A stretch of 52,041 nucleotides of DNA. Source: an uncultured Eubacteriales bacterium (GTDB taxonomy: Bacteria; Bacillota; Clostridia; Christensenellales; Aristaeellaceae). The notes beneath the pieces were generated by a model that made no database searches, was not told the origin of the DNA, and saw only the letters and a list, made by a program, of their open reading frames with translations. The position numbers were made by a program, and so were the translations under genes. This document shows positions 25,665 to 34,107 of the stretch, in pieces. The stretch covers positions 1 through 52,041 of the forward strand of contig CACYGY010000008.1 in assembly GCA_902774025.1 (NCBI GenBank), written 5' to 3'. Positions within the stretch are counted from its first letter, which is position 1. The number at the start of each line of letters is the position of its first letter.

Positions 25665-26546
25665 TCATCCCTTCAGGGATCCGATCATAATCCCCTTGAC
25701 GAAGAACTTCTGCACAAAGGGGTATGCGCAGAGAATCGGGAGGGTGGTGACGAAGATGCAGGCGGCCTTGAGGCCCTCGGAGGAGACCACGGATTCCATT
25801 TCCGCGGAACTGGCCGCGGCGCTGGTGTCCAGGATCTCCTTGGAGCCGGTGATGATGATGCGCCTGAGAACGATCTGCAGGGTGAACTTGGTGTCGTCGG
25901 AGATGTAGATGAGGACGTCGAACCAGCTGTTCCAGTGCCCCACTACCAGCCACAGGGCCACGGTGGCCAGAATGGGCTTGGAGAGGGGAAGGATGATCTG
26001 CAGGAAAATCCGGAACCGCCCGGCGCCGTCAATGAGACAGCTTTCCTCGATTTCCTCCGGCAGGGACTGGAAGAAGTTGCGCATGATCACCAGGTTGTAG
26101 GCGCTGATGAACCCCGGCAGGATCATGGAGGCGTAGGTATCCAGAAGTCCCAGGTTCTTCACCAGCAGGTAATTGGGAATCAGGCCGCCGGAGAAGAACA
26201 TGGTGAAGACGATGAACAGCGTCCAGAAGGAGCGGTGGGGGAAGAAGCGCTTGCTGAGCACGTAGGCCCCCATGGCGGTGAAGAAGAGCTGCAGGACCGT
26301 GCCGATCACCGTGCGGATCAGGGTGTTCTTGTAGCCCATCCAGATGTAGCGGTTGTCAATCACCCGGGCGTAGTTGTCAAAGGTGAGTTCCCGGGGATAG
26401 AGGAGCAGTCCGCCCTTTGTGGCGATGTGGCTGGGGGACAGGCTCAGGTTCAGGAGGTGCCAGAAGGCAATGACGATGGTTGCGCACAGCAGCAGGAGCA
26501 CAAAATAGATGACCGCCTTGCCCAGGGAGAATTTCTTGCTGACCAT
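25665..26546 (-). CDS. Carbohydrate ABC transporter permease (LplC/MalG type)
   Basis: 293 residues with about six helices. The EAA loop is EESCLIDGAGRFRIFLQIIL, and the C-terminus, VQKFFVKGIMIGSLKG, matches the LplC branch. It is closely similar in layout to the permease at 17,039-17,920 but clearly diverged. It lies 13 bases after its partner permease. No ATPase gene is present. Confidence 0.92.
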   Translation of the reverse strand: MVSKKFSLGKAVIYFVLLLLCATIVIAFWHLLNLSLSPSHIATKGGLLLYPRELTFDNYARVIDNRYIWMGYKNTLIRTVIGTVLQLFFTAMGAYVLSKRFFPHRSFWTLFIVFTMFFSGGLIPNYLLVKNLGLLDTYASMILPGFISAYNLVIMRNFFQSLPEEIEESCLIDGAGRFRIFLQIILPLSKPILATVALWLVVGHWNSWFDVLIYISDDTKFTLQIVLRRIIITGSKEILDTSAAASSAEMESVVSSEGLKAACIFVTTLPILCAYPFVQKFFVKGIMIGSLKG

Positions 26547-26559
26547 ACCCGGCCCTCCC

Positions 26560-27522
26560 TTACCAGATGCCTTCGCCGCTGATGCGCCGGGCGATCAGAT
26601 TGGTGCCCACCACCAGCACGAAGGCGATCACGTTCTTGAAAAGGCCCACCGCCGTGGCCAGGGAATACTTCATGTCTCCCAGACCGTAGCGGTACACATA
26701 GGTGTCAATGATGTCCCCCGTCTGATACACCGCGCTGTTGTAGAGGTTCAGCACCTGGTCGAACCCGGCGTCCATGACGGAGCCCACATTGAGGATGAGC
26801 ATGACCACAATGGTGCTCACCAGGGAGGGAATGGTGATGTAGCGGGTGCACTGCCAGCGGGTGGCGCCGTCCACCGTGGCCGCCTCGTACAGCGCCGGGT
26901 CAATCCCGGTGATGGTGGCCAGGTAGAGGATGGAGGACCAGCCCACATTCTTCCAGATGTCCGTGACAATGAGGGTACCCCGGAAGTACTTGTTGTCCCC
27001 GAGGAAGTACAGGGATTCCTTCACCCCGAACACGTCCCGCAGGATGGCGTTCACGGCGCCGTTGTTGGGGGAGAGGAGCTGCTGGAACATGCCTGCCAGC
27101 ACCACCCAGCTGAGGAAGTGGGGGAGGTAGCTGACGGTCTGTACGGTCTTCTTGAAACGGACGTGGGTCACCTCGTTGAGCATGAGGGCCAGGATAATGG
27201 GGGCGGGGAAGCCGAAGAGCAGCTTCAGTCCGCTGATGGTCAGGGTGTTGCGCACGGAGCGGATGAAGGTGGGGGTGGCAAAGGCCCGCGTGAAATTGTC
27301 CAGCCCGCACCAGGCACTCCCGAAAATGCCCTGGGAAATCTTGTAGTTCTTGAAGGCAATGACGATGCCGCTCATGGGCACGTACTTGAAGACAATGAAA
27401 TAGACAACCACCGGGAGGAACATCAGAGTCAGCGCCAGATGCTTTTTATACCCGGCAAAGCTGCCCAGACGCCGGGTGAATCTGTTTGAGCCATAACGTC
27501 TGTGCAGATTTTGACCTGTCAT
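26560..27522 (-). CDS. Carbohydrate ABC transporter permease (LplB type)
   Basis: 320 residues with about six helices. Typical stretches are FKYVPMSGIVIAFKNY, PAPIILALMLNEV and the EAA-loop equivalent YEAATVDGATRWQCTRYITI, ending in TNLIARRISGEGIW. It is the first gene of the second importer operon, with a GGAGGAGGG site and the AraC-type sites immediately upstream. Confidence 0.92.
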   Translation of the reverse strand: MTGQNLHRRYGSNRFTRRLGSFAGYKKHLALTLMFLPVVVYFIVFKYVPMSGIVIAFKNYKISQGIFGSAWCGLDNFTRAFATPTFIRSVRNTLTISGLKLLFGFPAPIILALMLNEVTHVRFKKTVQTVSYLPHFLSWVVLAGMFQQLLSPNNGAVNAILRDVFGVKESLYFLGDNKYFRGTLIVTDIWKNVGWSSILYLATITGIDPALYEAATVDGATRWQCTRYITIPSLVSTIVVMLILNVGSVMDAGFDQVLNLYNSAVYQTGDIIDTYVYRYGLGDMKYSLATAVGLFKNVIAFVLVVGTNLIARRISGEGIW

Positions 27523-27571
27523 GGGTTTCCCTCCTCCCGTTATGAATCTCTGTTTTTCTCAACCTGCAGTC

Positions 27572-27627
27572 ATTGTAATAACGGTCCGCCCGCAGGAAAA
27601 GTGCAACAGCGAATCAAAAATGTGCAA
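27572..27627 (-). promoter_or_regulatory. AraC-type activator sites and promoter of the second ABC operon
   Basis: Read on the minus strand, TTGCAC occurs twice as a direct repeat exactly 21 bp apart (plus 27,622-27,627 and 27,601-27,606), each followed by a T-rich run. A TACAAT -10 box (plus 27,572-27,577) follows without a recognisable -35 box. Two half-sites two helical turns apart at a promoter lacking a -35 are the classical AraC activator arrangement. The araC gene is adjacent. Confidence 0.6.
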
Positions 27628-27648
27628 AAATCCACCCGGGCGCACCCC

Positions 27649-28380
27649 TCAGGGCTTGCGGAAACCCTTGCGGTACTTCTGGGGGGTCACGCCGTAATAC
27701 TGATGGAAGGCCCGCGTAAAGGTGCTGGAGTCCGTATAGCCGCAGGCGTAGCACACCTCCTCGTTGTTCAGCCCCCTGTTCAGCTGGGTGGCCGCATACT
27801 GCATTCTCTGCTGCACGATGTACTGGTAGGGGGTGTGCCCCGTCTCCCGGCGGAACAGACGGATGAAGTAGTTGGGATGATAGCTGAACAGACGGCTCAG
27901 ATCCTCAACGGTGACGGGCTCGGAGATGTGTGCGAGAATATAGGCCTGCACCTGGGTGAGCATCCGGGAAGAGGCCACGAAGGCGTCGGAGGAGCGGAGA
28001 AAAAAGGAGAAATCCTCCGCCATCTGTTCCACAAGCCCGATGCGTTCCTCCCGGATGGCCAGGGAGACGGCACGGACGAAGGCGTTCAGACAGGTGTCCC
28101 CCGAGGCGTCCATTTCAATGAGGCCGCTGACCCGGTACTGGCTGAAATCCACGTGCAGATAGGTGCAGACAAAATCCTTCTCCCGGTTTCTCCACACGTG
28201 ATAGGGCATGGTGGAGGGGAGGGCATAGAGAAAACCCGGCTTCAGGGGGCAGCTCCGGCCGGCCGCCTCATAGTGGACTTCTCCGGCAAGCACGTGATAG
28301 ATGCGGGAATAGCCCGTGGGAACCGTTTCATCCAGTTCCCAGGTGGGCAGAACCGTCGTATTTCCATATTCAATGAGCAT
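27649..28380 (-). CDS. AraC-family transcriptional regulator
   Basis: 243 residues. The N-terminal half is a cupin-like sugar-sensing domain (HVLAGEVHYEAAGRSCPLKP). The C-terminal half has two helix-turn-helix units (VEDLSRLFSYHPNYFIRLFR and EEVCYACGYTDSSTFTRAFH) and the family end YYGVTPQKYRK. ATG at 28,380 has GGAGG eight bases upstream; the longer frame to 28,434 is rejected because its start would lie in the promoter. It lies between the importer operon and the divergent glycyl radical operon and probably controls both. Confidence 0.92.
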   Translation of the reverse strand: MLIEYGNTTVLPTWELDETVPTGYSRIYHVLAGEVHYEAAGRSCPLKPGFLYALPSTMPYHVWRNREKDFVCTYLHVDFSQYRVSGLIEMDASGDTCLNAFVRAVSLAIREERIGLVEQMAEDFSFFLRSSDAFVASSRMLTQVQAYILAHISEPVTVEDLSRLFSYHPNYFIRLFRRETGHTPYQYIVQQRMQYAATQLNRGLNNEEVCYACGYTDSSTFTRAFHQYYGVTPQKYRKGFRKP

Positions 28381-28405
28381 AGAAAGGGCCTCCAGGATAC
28401 CGTGA

Positions 28406-28434
28406 AGTATATCAGCAGGGAGGGAAAAAGGCAA
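28406..28434 (-). promoter_or_regulatory. Promoter of araC
   Basis: On the minus strand TTGCCT (plus 28,429-28,434) and TATACT (plus 28,406-28,411) are 17 bp apart, about 25 bases before the araC start codon. Confidence 0.7.
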
Positions 28435-28477
28435 CCGCGCGTCTTACTTTTGGCAAAGAATTCGATCATTCCTGCAC

Positions 28478-28507
28478 TTGGTGGGACCCGTTTTTTTCCT
28501 GTAAGAT
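28478..28507 (+). promoter_or_regulatory. Promoter of the glycyl radical enzyme operon
   Basis: TTGGTG at 28,478-28,483 and TAAGAT at 28,502-28,507 with an 18-bp spacer. TGCACTTGG, a partial match to the TTGCAC sites of the importer operon, overlaps the -35 region. Both boxes are weak, as expected for an activated promoter. Confidence 0.45.
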
Positions 28508-28545
28508 GCAGAAAAACACGAAAAGAACGAAAGGGAGGGGTGCGG

Positions 28546-30816
28546 ATGAGAGGTTATTTCGCCTGGGACGATGCGCATCTGGAGGACAGCCTGGAGGCGG
28601 AGTTTGCCTATACGGATGTCTACAGGCAGTATGAGGGACGGAAATCCCTGCGGGAAATCCGGTGCCTGCAGGTGATGCTGCCCCATGTCTGCACGCCGGT
28701 GCAGGAGGGAGACCTTCTGGTGGGGCGGCGCGTGTTCCGGCCCCTGGGGGTGGCGCCCAGCTACTGGAACGATGAGAGCGACGGACTGGACAATGTGTCC
28801 TATTACGCGGACATGGCACGTCTGGAGCGGGTCATGAGGCGGGAGAGCCAGACGGAGGAGGGCAGGGCACGGATTGCCGCGCTCATGGACTTCTGGAGGA
28901 AGGAAAACGTCAATGCTCGGGTCCGCTCGGCCTTCAGTGAAAAAATGCGCCGGGAGATGCCCAGCGATCTGTGGAACAGGGACTCCGGGGTGATCTTCGG
29001 CCTGTACCGCCTGGTCTTTTCCCAGCTGGACTACGACCGGCTCGTCCGCCTGGGCCTGACGGGCCTGAAGGCGGAGGTGCTGGAGAGAATGAAGGATCCG
29101 GACCTTGACGGGGAGGGCACGGAGTTCCTGCAGGCCCTGGCGGAGCTGACGGATCTTCTGGGAGAAATTCTGGGACAGTACGCGGAGGCGCTGGAAGGAA
29201 AGCTTCTTTCGGGGGCGGACAGGGCATGGATCCTGCCCATGCTGGAAAGCCTTCAGCGTCTCCGGGCCGGTGCGCCTCAGACCTTCCGGGATGCCCTGCA
29301 GCTGGTCTGGTTCTATTCCGCCCTCACCGGCGGACGGGATTTCGGGCGGATGGACGTGTATCTGGGAGACCTGTACGTCAGGGATCTGGAAGCGGGAAGG
29401 ATCACGGAGGAGGAAGTCATCTCTCTCCTGCTCTCCTTCTACCGCCTCATGAAGGATACGGACAGCCGGGACGGGCGCATCGTGGTGGGGGGCGTGGGAA
29501 GACGAAACCCGGAGCATGCGGACCGGGTGGCCATCCCCATCCTGAAGGCCGGAATGCGTTTCCGGGAGCTGAAGCCGGAGTTTTCCCTGCGCATGTCTCC
29601 GGAGCTGTCTGAGGAGGTGCGGGCTCTTTCCATGGAGATGCTGGCCGACGGCATGACCTATCCTCTCCTCTTTAATGACCCGGCCTCGGTCAGAGCCGTG
29701 GAGAAGACCATGCACGTGAGCCATGAGGAGGCGGAGCAGTACGGGTTCTTCGGCTGCGGGGAATATGTGCTGGGCCACTGCAGCATGGGAACGCCCAATG
29801 ACATCATCAACCTGGCCAAGGCCCTGGAGGTGACCCTTCACGAGGGAATGGATCCCCTTCGGGGCTGTCCTCACGGCCTGAACCTGGGGAAACCGGAGGA
29901 CTTTGACACCTTTGAGGCCCTTCTGGAGGCCTACCGCCGTCAGGTGACCTATTTTACGGAAATCGCCGCGGAGCACCAGAAGCTGGTCTATGACACGGTG
30001 AGCGAATGCGGGGCCATGCTCATGATGAGCCTGCTCATGGACGACTGCGTGGAAAGGGCGAAGCCCCTTGTGTCCGGCGGCGTGCGGTATCTGGCGGGCA
30101 CCTATGAAACCTACGGGAATACCACCGTGGCCGACAGTCTCACGGCCATCCGGAGGGTGGTCTATGAGGAAAAGGTCATGAGTCTGCGGGAGCTGGTGGA
30201 GATTCTGGACCGGGACTTTGAGGGGCATGAGGACGTGCGTCAGAAGCTCCTGGACTGTCCCAAGTTCGGCAACGGGGAGGCGGAGGCGGACGATCTCGCC
30301 CGCAGCCTCAACACCTTCGTCTTTGACACCTGCGCCCGGCAGGCGGAGCGGGTGGGCCTTTCCTCCTATCTGGTGGTGGTGATCAACAACGGGGCCAATG
30401 TGGACCTGGGGCGGAACACCGGAGCCACCGCGGACGGGCGGAAGGCGGGCACCTTCCTCTCCAACGGCAACAATCCCATGGCCGGCATGGACCGCTGCGG
30501 ACTGCCCGCCATGCTCCGGTCCATGGCGGGGACGGAGATGGACAGGACTGCCGGAACCGCCCAGAACCTGAAACTGAGCCGGGATCTGTTCCGGAACCAT
30601 CCAGACGTGGTGCGGGATCTCATCGACACCGCCTTTGACATGGGCATTCTTTCCCTGAACATCAGCGTCATGGATCCGGGGGAGATGGAGGACGCCATGG
30701 CGCATCCGGAGATGCATCAGAATCTGTTCGTGCGGGTGGGGGGCTTCAGCGCCAGGTTTGTGAGCCTGGATCCGGGCACCCAGGCGGACATGCTCAGGAG
30801 GGCACTGTACGGATGA
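28546..30816 (+). CDS. Glycyl radical enzyme (PFL-like), unassigned subfamily
   Basis: 756 residues, the usual size of dehydratase/lyase-type glycyl radical enzymes. The active-site loop reads FFGCGEYVLG, with thiyl Cys404 and Glu406; known dehydratases and lyases usually have GCVE, so the Cys-x-Glu pair is kept but the middle residue is changed. The C-terminal radical loop RVGGFSA carries the radical glycine at 733, with Phe in place of the common Tyr. The start at 28,546 follows GGGAGGGG; a much longer upstream frame is an artefact crossing araC. The activase gene overlaps the stop by four bases. A cytoplasmic glycosidase follows and a sugar importer lies alongside, so the substrate is probably a sugar or aglycone released from an imported glycoside. 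The exact reaction cannot be read from the sequence. Confidence 0.93.
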   Translation: MRGYFAWDDAHLEDSLEAEFAYTDVYRQYEGRKSLREIRCLQVMLPHVCTPVQEGDLLVGRRVFRPLGVAPSYWNDESDGLDNVSYYADMARLERVMRRESQTEEGRARIAALMDFWRKENVNARVRSAFSEKMRREMPSDLWNRDSGVIFGLYRLVFSQLDYDRLVRLGLTGLKAEVLERMKDPDLDGEGTEFLQALAELTDLLGEILGQYAEALEGKLLSGADRAWILPMLESLQRLRAGAPQTFRDALQLVWFYSALTGGRDFGRMDVYLGDLYVRDLEAGRITEEEVISLLLSFYRLMKDTDSRDGRIVVGGVGRRNPEHADRVAIPILKAGMRFRELKPEFSLRMSPELSEEVRALSMEMLADGMTYPLLFNDPASVRAVEKTMHVSHEEAEQYGFFGCGEYVLGHCSMGTPNDIINLAKALEVTLHEGMDPLRGCPHGLNLGKPEDFDTFEALLEAYRRQVTYFTEIAAEHQKLVYDTVSECGAMLMMSLLMDDCVERAKPLVSGGVRYLAGTYETYGNTTVADSLTAIRRVVYEEKVMSLRELVEILDRDFEGHEDVRQKLLDCPKFGNGEAEADDLARSLNTFVFDTCARQAERVGLSSYLVVVINNGANVDLGRNTGATADGRKAGTFLSNGNNPMAGMDRCGLPAMLRSMAGTEMDRTAGTAQNLKLSRDLFRNHPDVVRDLIDTAFDMGILSLNISVMDPGEMEDAMAHPEMHQNLFVRVGGFSARFVSLDPGTQADMLRRALYG

Positions 30817-31694
30817 ACCGGGGGCTTGTGAGCGATATTGTTCCCTTTTCCATTCATGACGGGCCGGGCATCCGCACCAGTGTCTATTTCAAGGGCTGTC
30901 CCCTGAACTGCCGGTGGTGCCACAATCCGGAGAGCAGGACGGGGCATGTGCACGCCATGGTGCGCCGGGATCTCTGCCGGCACTGCGGGGCCTGCGCCGT
31001 CTGCCCCATGCATGCCCGGGGCAGCCATGGGGAGCTGGACGTCATGAAATGCCGCGGGTGCGGCCTGTGCGTCCGGCTGTGCCCTGCAAAGGCGGTGCGG
31101 CTCTGCGGTCAGGTCATGACGCCACAGGAGGTTCTGGCCAGGGTCCTGCCGGACCGGCCCTTCTTCCGGGAAAGGGGCGGGGTGACCCTCAGCGGCGGCG
31201 AGCCCATGGCCCAGGCGGAGTTTGCCCTGGCCCTGGCGAAATGCTTTCATGAACAGGGAATCCATGTGGCTCTGGAAACCTGCGGGTACGCGCCCCGGGC
31301 GGCCTACGCGGCCATGCTCCCCTTCACGGACCTGTTCCTGTACGACTGGAAGGTGAGCGATCCCGCCGCCCACAGGGCGTGGACGGGGGCGGACCCGGGC
31401 CTCATCCGGGAAAACCTCCGATTTCTGAGCCTTCAGGGGGCCCGGATCGTTCTGCGCTGTCCCATGATCCCCGGGGTGAACGACCATGAGGAACACCTGA
31501 GGTGCATCGGGAAACTGACATACGAACTGGCGGGCATCTGCCGGGTGGATCTTCTGCCCTATCACGCCCTGGGCAATGACAAGCGCATGCAGATGGGGCT
31601 TGCCAGGGAGGATTTTCCCGTGCCGGAGGCGAATGAGGTGGAGAGATGGCAGGCTGTGCTGTCGGGGCTTTCCCGCGTGCCCGTCTGCCGGTAA
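30813..31694 (+). CDS. Glycyl radical enzyme activase (radical SAM)
   Basis: 293 residues. FKGCPLNCRWCHNPES holds the radical-SAM cysteines 29, 33 and 36, preceded by the DGPGIRTSVY motif of this family. A ferredoxin-like insert with eight cysteines (CRHCGACAVC and CRGCGLCVRLC) binds two extra 4Fe-4S clusters, as in activases of glycerol or choline-type enzymes rather than the PFL activase. GGVTLSGGEPM is the SAM-binding motif. It abstracts hydrogen from Gly733 of the preceding gene product. Its ATG overlaps that gene's TGA. Confidence 0.95.
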   Translation: MNRGLVSDIVPFSIHDGPGIRTSVYFKGCPLNCRWCHNPESRTGHVHAMVRRDLCRHCGACAVCPMHARGSHGELDVMKCRGCGLCVRLCPAKAVRLCGQVMTPQEVLARVLPDRPFFRERGGVTLSGGEPMAQAEFALALAKCFHEQGIHVALETCGYAPRAAYAAMLPFTDLFLYDWKVSDPAAHRAWTGADPGLIRENLRFLSLQGARIVLRCPMIPGVNDHEEHLRCIGKLTYELAGICRVDLLPYHALGNDKRMQMGLAREDFPVPEANEVERWQAVLSGLSRVPVCR

Positions 31695-31711
31695 ACAGGA
31701 GGGGGAAACAC

Positions 31712-33016
31712 ATGACGCTTTCGGAACTGCCCCGCTTCACCTGCGGGGATGAGAAACTGAACCAGGCCTGTCAGCTGGCCCTGGGGGGCATGGCCATCAA
31801 TACCCGGTGGATGCAGTCGGGACTGCTCACCCGTCCCGCCCCCTGCCTCATGGCGGGCATGGAATACGCCACGCCCTGGACAAGGGATGCGGCCATCAAT
31901 GTCTATTTCGCCCTGGCCCTGGTGGACGCGGAGGTGGCCCGAAACACCCTTCTGTCCGTTCTGGAGGAGAAGGACGGGGAGGCGGTCATCGGGGGACAGT
32001 ACTGGGACCGGATCATCTGGGCCCTGGGGGCGGAGAGGCTCTTTGACGTGACGGGGGACATGGATTTTGCCCGCCTGGCCTTTTCCGCCATCCGCCGCAC
32101 CCTGCAAATCTGTCTGGAGGAGGAATTTGATCCGGCGGACGGACTGTTCCGGGGTCCGGCGGTCTACGGGGACGGCGTGTCCGCCTATCCGCCGAAATAC
32201 CGGAATCCCTCCCTTTCCTCCGGCATCCTTTCCTGGAGCCAGGAGCACCCGGAGGAGCGGGTCCCCAGGGGCGGCGGCATTCCCATGAAGGCTCTGTCCA
32301 CCAACTGCGTGTACTTCCATGCCTTCCGGGTACTCTCCCGGCTGGCCCGTGTCCTGGGTGAAAATCCGGGGGACGCGGAGAAGCGGGCGGCGGACCTGAA
32401 GGCGGCGATTCAGTGGGCCTTCTGGAACAGCGCCACGGGCATGTTTGACTATCTGGCTGGGGAGTGCGACGCGCAGGAGAGTCTGGGTCTTGCCCTGGTC
32501 ATTCTTTTCGGGATCGCGGATGAGGCGCAGACGGAGAGCATTTTCCGTCACGCCCACCGTACGGAGCACGGCATTCCCTGCGTATGGCCCGCCTTCCCGC
32601 CCTATGACCAAATGGGATACGGCCGGCATTCCGGGACCGTGTGGCCCCATATTCAGGGGTTCTGGGCGCTGGCGGCCCTGAAGGCCGGGCGCAGGGACCT
32701 GTTCTGCGAAGAACTGTTCGCCCTTTCCGCGCATGCGGTGCGGGACGGCCAGTTCGCGGAAATCTATCATCCGGAGGACGGCCGGATCTACGGCGGCATT
32801 CAGGATGCGGTGGAGGACTATGCGGAGTGGCATTCCTGCACGTGGCAGACCTGGAGCGCGACGGCCTTTCTGGCCATGATCTTCTACGGCATCTTCGATC
32901 TGGAGGAAGGCGGAGGGGCGTTCCTGCCGCAGGGCCTGTCCTTTGCCGAAATGGAAGTGACGGCCGGGGGGCGGCGCCTGCACAGGGAGCTGCGCTCAGA
33001 GCAGGGGAAGGAATGA
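31712..33016 (+). CDS. Cytoplasmic six-hairpin (alpha/alpha)6 glycosidase-like protein
   Basis: 434 residues without signal peptide. Repeated helical hairpins with YATPWTRDAAINVYFALAL near 51-69 and GRHSGTVWPHIQGFWALAAL near 306-325 resemble glycogen-debranching, GH63 and MGH1-like glycosidases. Acidic residues in these two segments and in the EDYAEWHSCTWQTWSA segment near 370-385 are catalytic candidates. It follows the activase gene by 17 bases with an AGGAGGGGG site and ends the operon at a strong terminator. It probably releases the sugar, or the sugar-derived compound, on which the glycyl radical enzyme acts. The GH family is not assigned. Confidence 0.8.
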   Translation: MTLSELPRFTCGDEKLNQACQLALGGMAINTRWMQSGLLTRPAPCLMAGMEYATPWTRDAAINVYFALALVDAEVARNTLLSVLEEKDGEAVIGGQYWDRIIWALGAERLFDVTGDMDFARLAFSAIRRTLQICLEEEFDPADGLFRGPAVYGDGVSAYPPKYRNPSLSSGILSWSQEHPEERVPRGGGIPMKALSTNCVYFHAFRVLSRLARVLGENPGDAEKRAADLKAAIQWAFWNSATGMFDYLAGECDAQESLGLALVILFGIADEAQTESIFRHAHRTEHGIPCVWPAFPPYDQMGYGRHSGTVWPHIQGFWALAALKAGRRDLFCEELFALSAHAVRDGQFAEIYHPEDGRIYGGIQDAVEDYAEWHSCTWQTWSATAFLAMIFYGIFDLEEGGGAFLPQGLSFAEMEVTAGGRRLHRELRSEQGKE

Positions 33017-33030
33017 AAAGCGCGCCATAA

Positions 33031-33073
33031 GGACATCCGGAAGGGCAGGGGTGAATTCCGGATGCCTTTTTTT
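33031..33073 (+). terminator. Terminator of the glycyl radical enzyme operon
   Basis: GGACATCCGGAA pairs with TTCCGGATGCC (one bulged A) around a 13-base loop, followed by seven T residues, 14 bases after the last stop codon. Confidence 0.88.
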
Positions 33074-33112
33074 CCCTCTGCGGACAGGCGTCATGAAATT
33101 TGCCGGATGTCA

Positions 33113-33141
33113 TTGACAGGGACGTCTTCCGGATGTAAATA
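33113..33141 (+). promoter_or_regulatory. Promoter of the SsuA-like/permease pair
   Basis: A perfect TTGACA at 33,113-33,118 and TAAATA at 33,136-33,141 with a 17-bp spacer, about 40 bases before the start codon. Confidence 0.75.
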
Positions 33142-33180
33142 CAGGGCGGGCTTACGAAATACACTCAAAGGAGAAACCAA

Positions 33181-34107
33181 ATGAAAAAGCTTTTCTCACT
33201 GGTCCTGATCCTCTGTCTTCTGATGAGTCTCTGTGCCTTCGCTTCCGCGGAGAGGGCGGAGGCGGCATCCTTCACCGTTTCCTCCCCCGCCGGCGCCCCG
33301 GGCCTTGCCCTGGCGGTCCTGGCCGCCCAGCACCCGGAACAGTACACCTATGTGGCTGCGGAAACGATCACTGCCGAGTTCTCCAACGCCGCGGCGGACT
33401 TCATCATCGCCCCCCTGAATGCCGGCGCAAAGCTGTACAGGGCGGGCAAATCCAGCTATATCCTGGCGGCGGTTGTCTCCTGGGGAAATCTCTTCATCGC
33501 CTCCCAGCGGGAAAACTTCGACCTGAAGGACATAAACGGCACGGAGATCACCCTGTTCGGCGAGAACACCATCAATGCCTCGGTGACGCTGTTCTCCCTG
33601 AAGGAAAACGGCATCACGCCCTCCAAAGTGAACTATCTCGGCAGCGCGGCCAATACCCAGCAGCTTCTTCTGTCCGACCCTGAGGCGATTGTGCTGACCG
33701 CCGAGCCGGCCCTGACCGCTGCCCGGAACAAGAACGAACAGATTACGGGCTATCCGGTGAACGACCTTTACGAAAAGGCCACGGGCCATATCGGCTTTAC
33801 CCAGGCGGGTCTCTTTGTCCGCGCAGACCTTGCGGAAACGGACAGGGACGCGGTGGACGCTTTCCTGAAGCAGGCGGAGGAAGCCTGCGGCAAATGCACG
33901 ACGGATGTGGAGGCGGTGGCCGAGGCGGCCGTGGCCCTGGAGCTTCTGCCCAATGTCAAAGTCGCCATGAGTGCGATTCCCAACTGCACCATCCGTTATT
34001 TGTCAGCGCAGGAAGCCAGGGAAGAGGTTGAACGCACCGCGAACATTGATCTGACCCAGTTTGGCGGCGAGGTGCCCGCGGATGACTTCTACTATGGAGC
34101 GAAGTAA
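33181..34107 (+). CDS. SsuA/TauA/NMT1-like substrate-binding protein
   Basis: 308 residues with a signal peptide (cleavage near ASA-ER) and no lipobox cysteine. The mature protein follows the NMT1/SsuA/ThiY pattern: PAGAPGLALAVLA at the N-terminus, FIIAPLNAGAKLY, the YILAAVVSWGNLFIAS strand and a GITPSKVNYLG hinge. Relatives deliver sulfonates, nitrate, or thiamine precursors to ABC importers. Ligand residues cannot be assigned. It starts behind AAAGGAG and overlaps the permease gene by 26 bases. Confidence 0.85.
   Translation: MKKLFSLVLILCLLMSLCAFASAERAEAASFTVSSPAGAPGLALAVLAAQHPEQYTYVAAETITAEFSNAAADFIIAPLNAGAKLYRAGKSSYILAAVVSWGNLFIASQRENFDLKDINGTEITLFGENTINASVTLFSLKENGITPSKVNYLGSAANTQQLLLSDPEAIVLTAEPALTAARNKNEQITGYPVNDLYEKATGHIGFTQAGLFVRADLAETDRDAVDAFLKQAEEACGKCTTDVEAVAEAAVALELLPNVKVAMSAIPNCTIRYLSAQEAREEVERTANIDLTQFGGEVPADDFYYGAK

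Noticed and set aside
27502..28545. Long upstream extension of the glycyl radical enzyme frame (to 1104 residues)
   Set aside because: It crosses the araC gene on the other strand and lacks family similarity; ATG at 28,546 has a strong binding site and the normal N-terminus.
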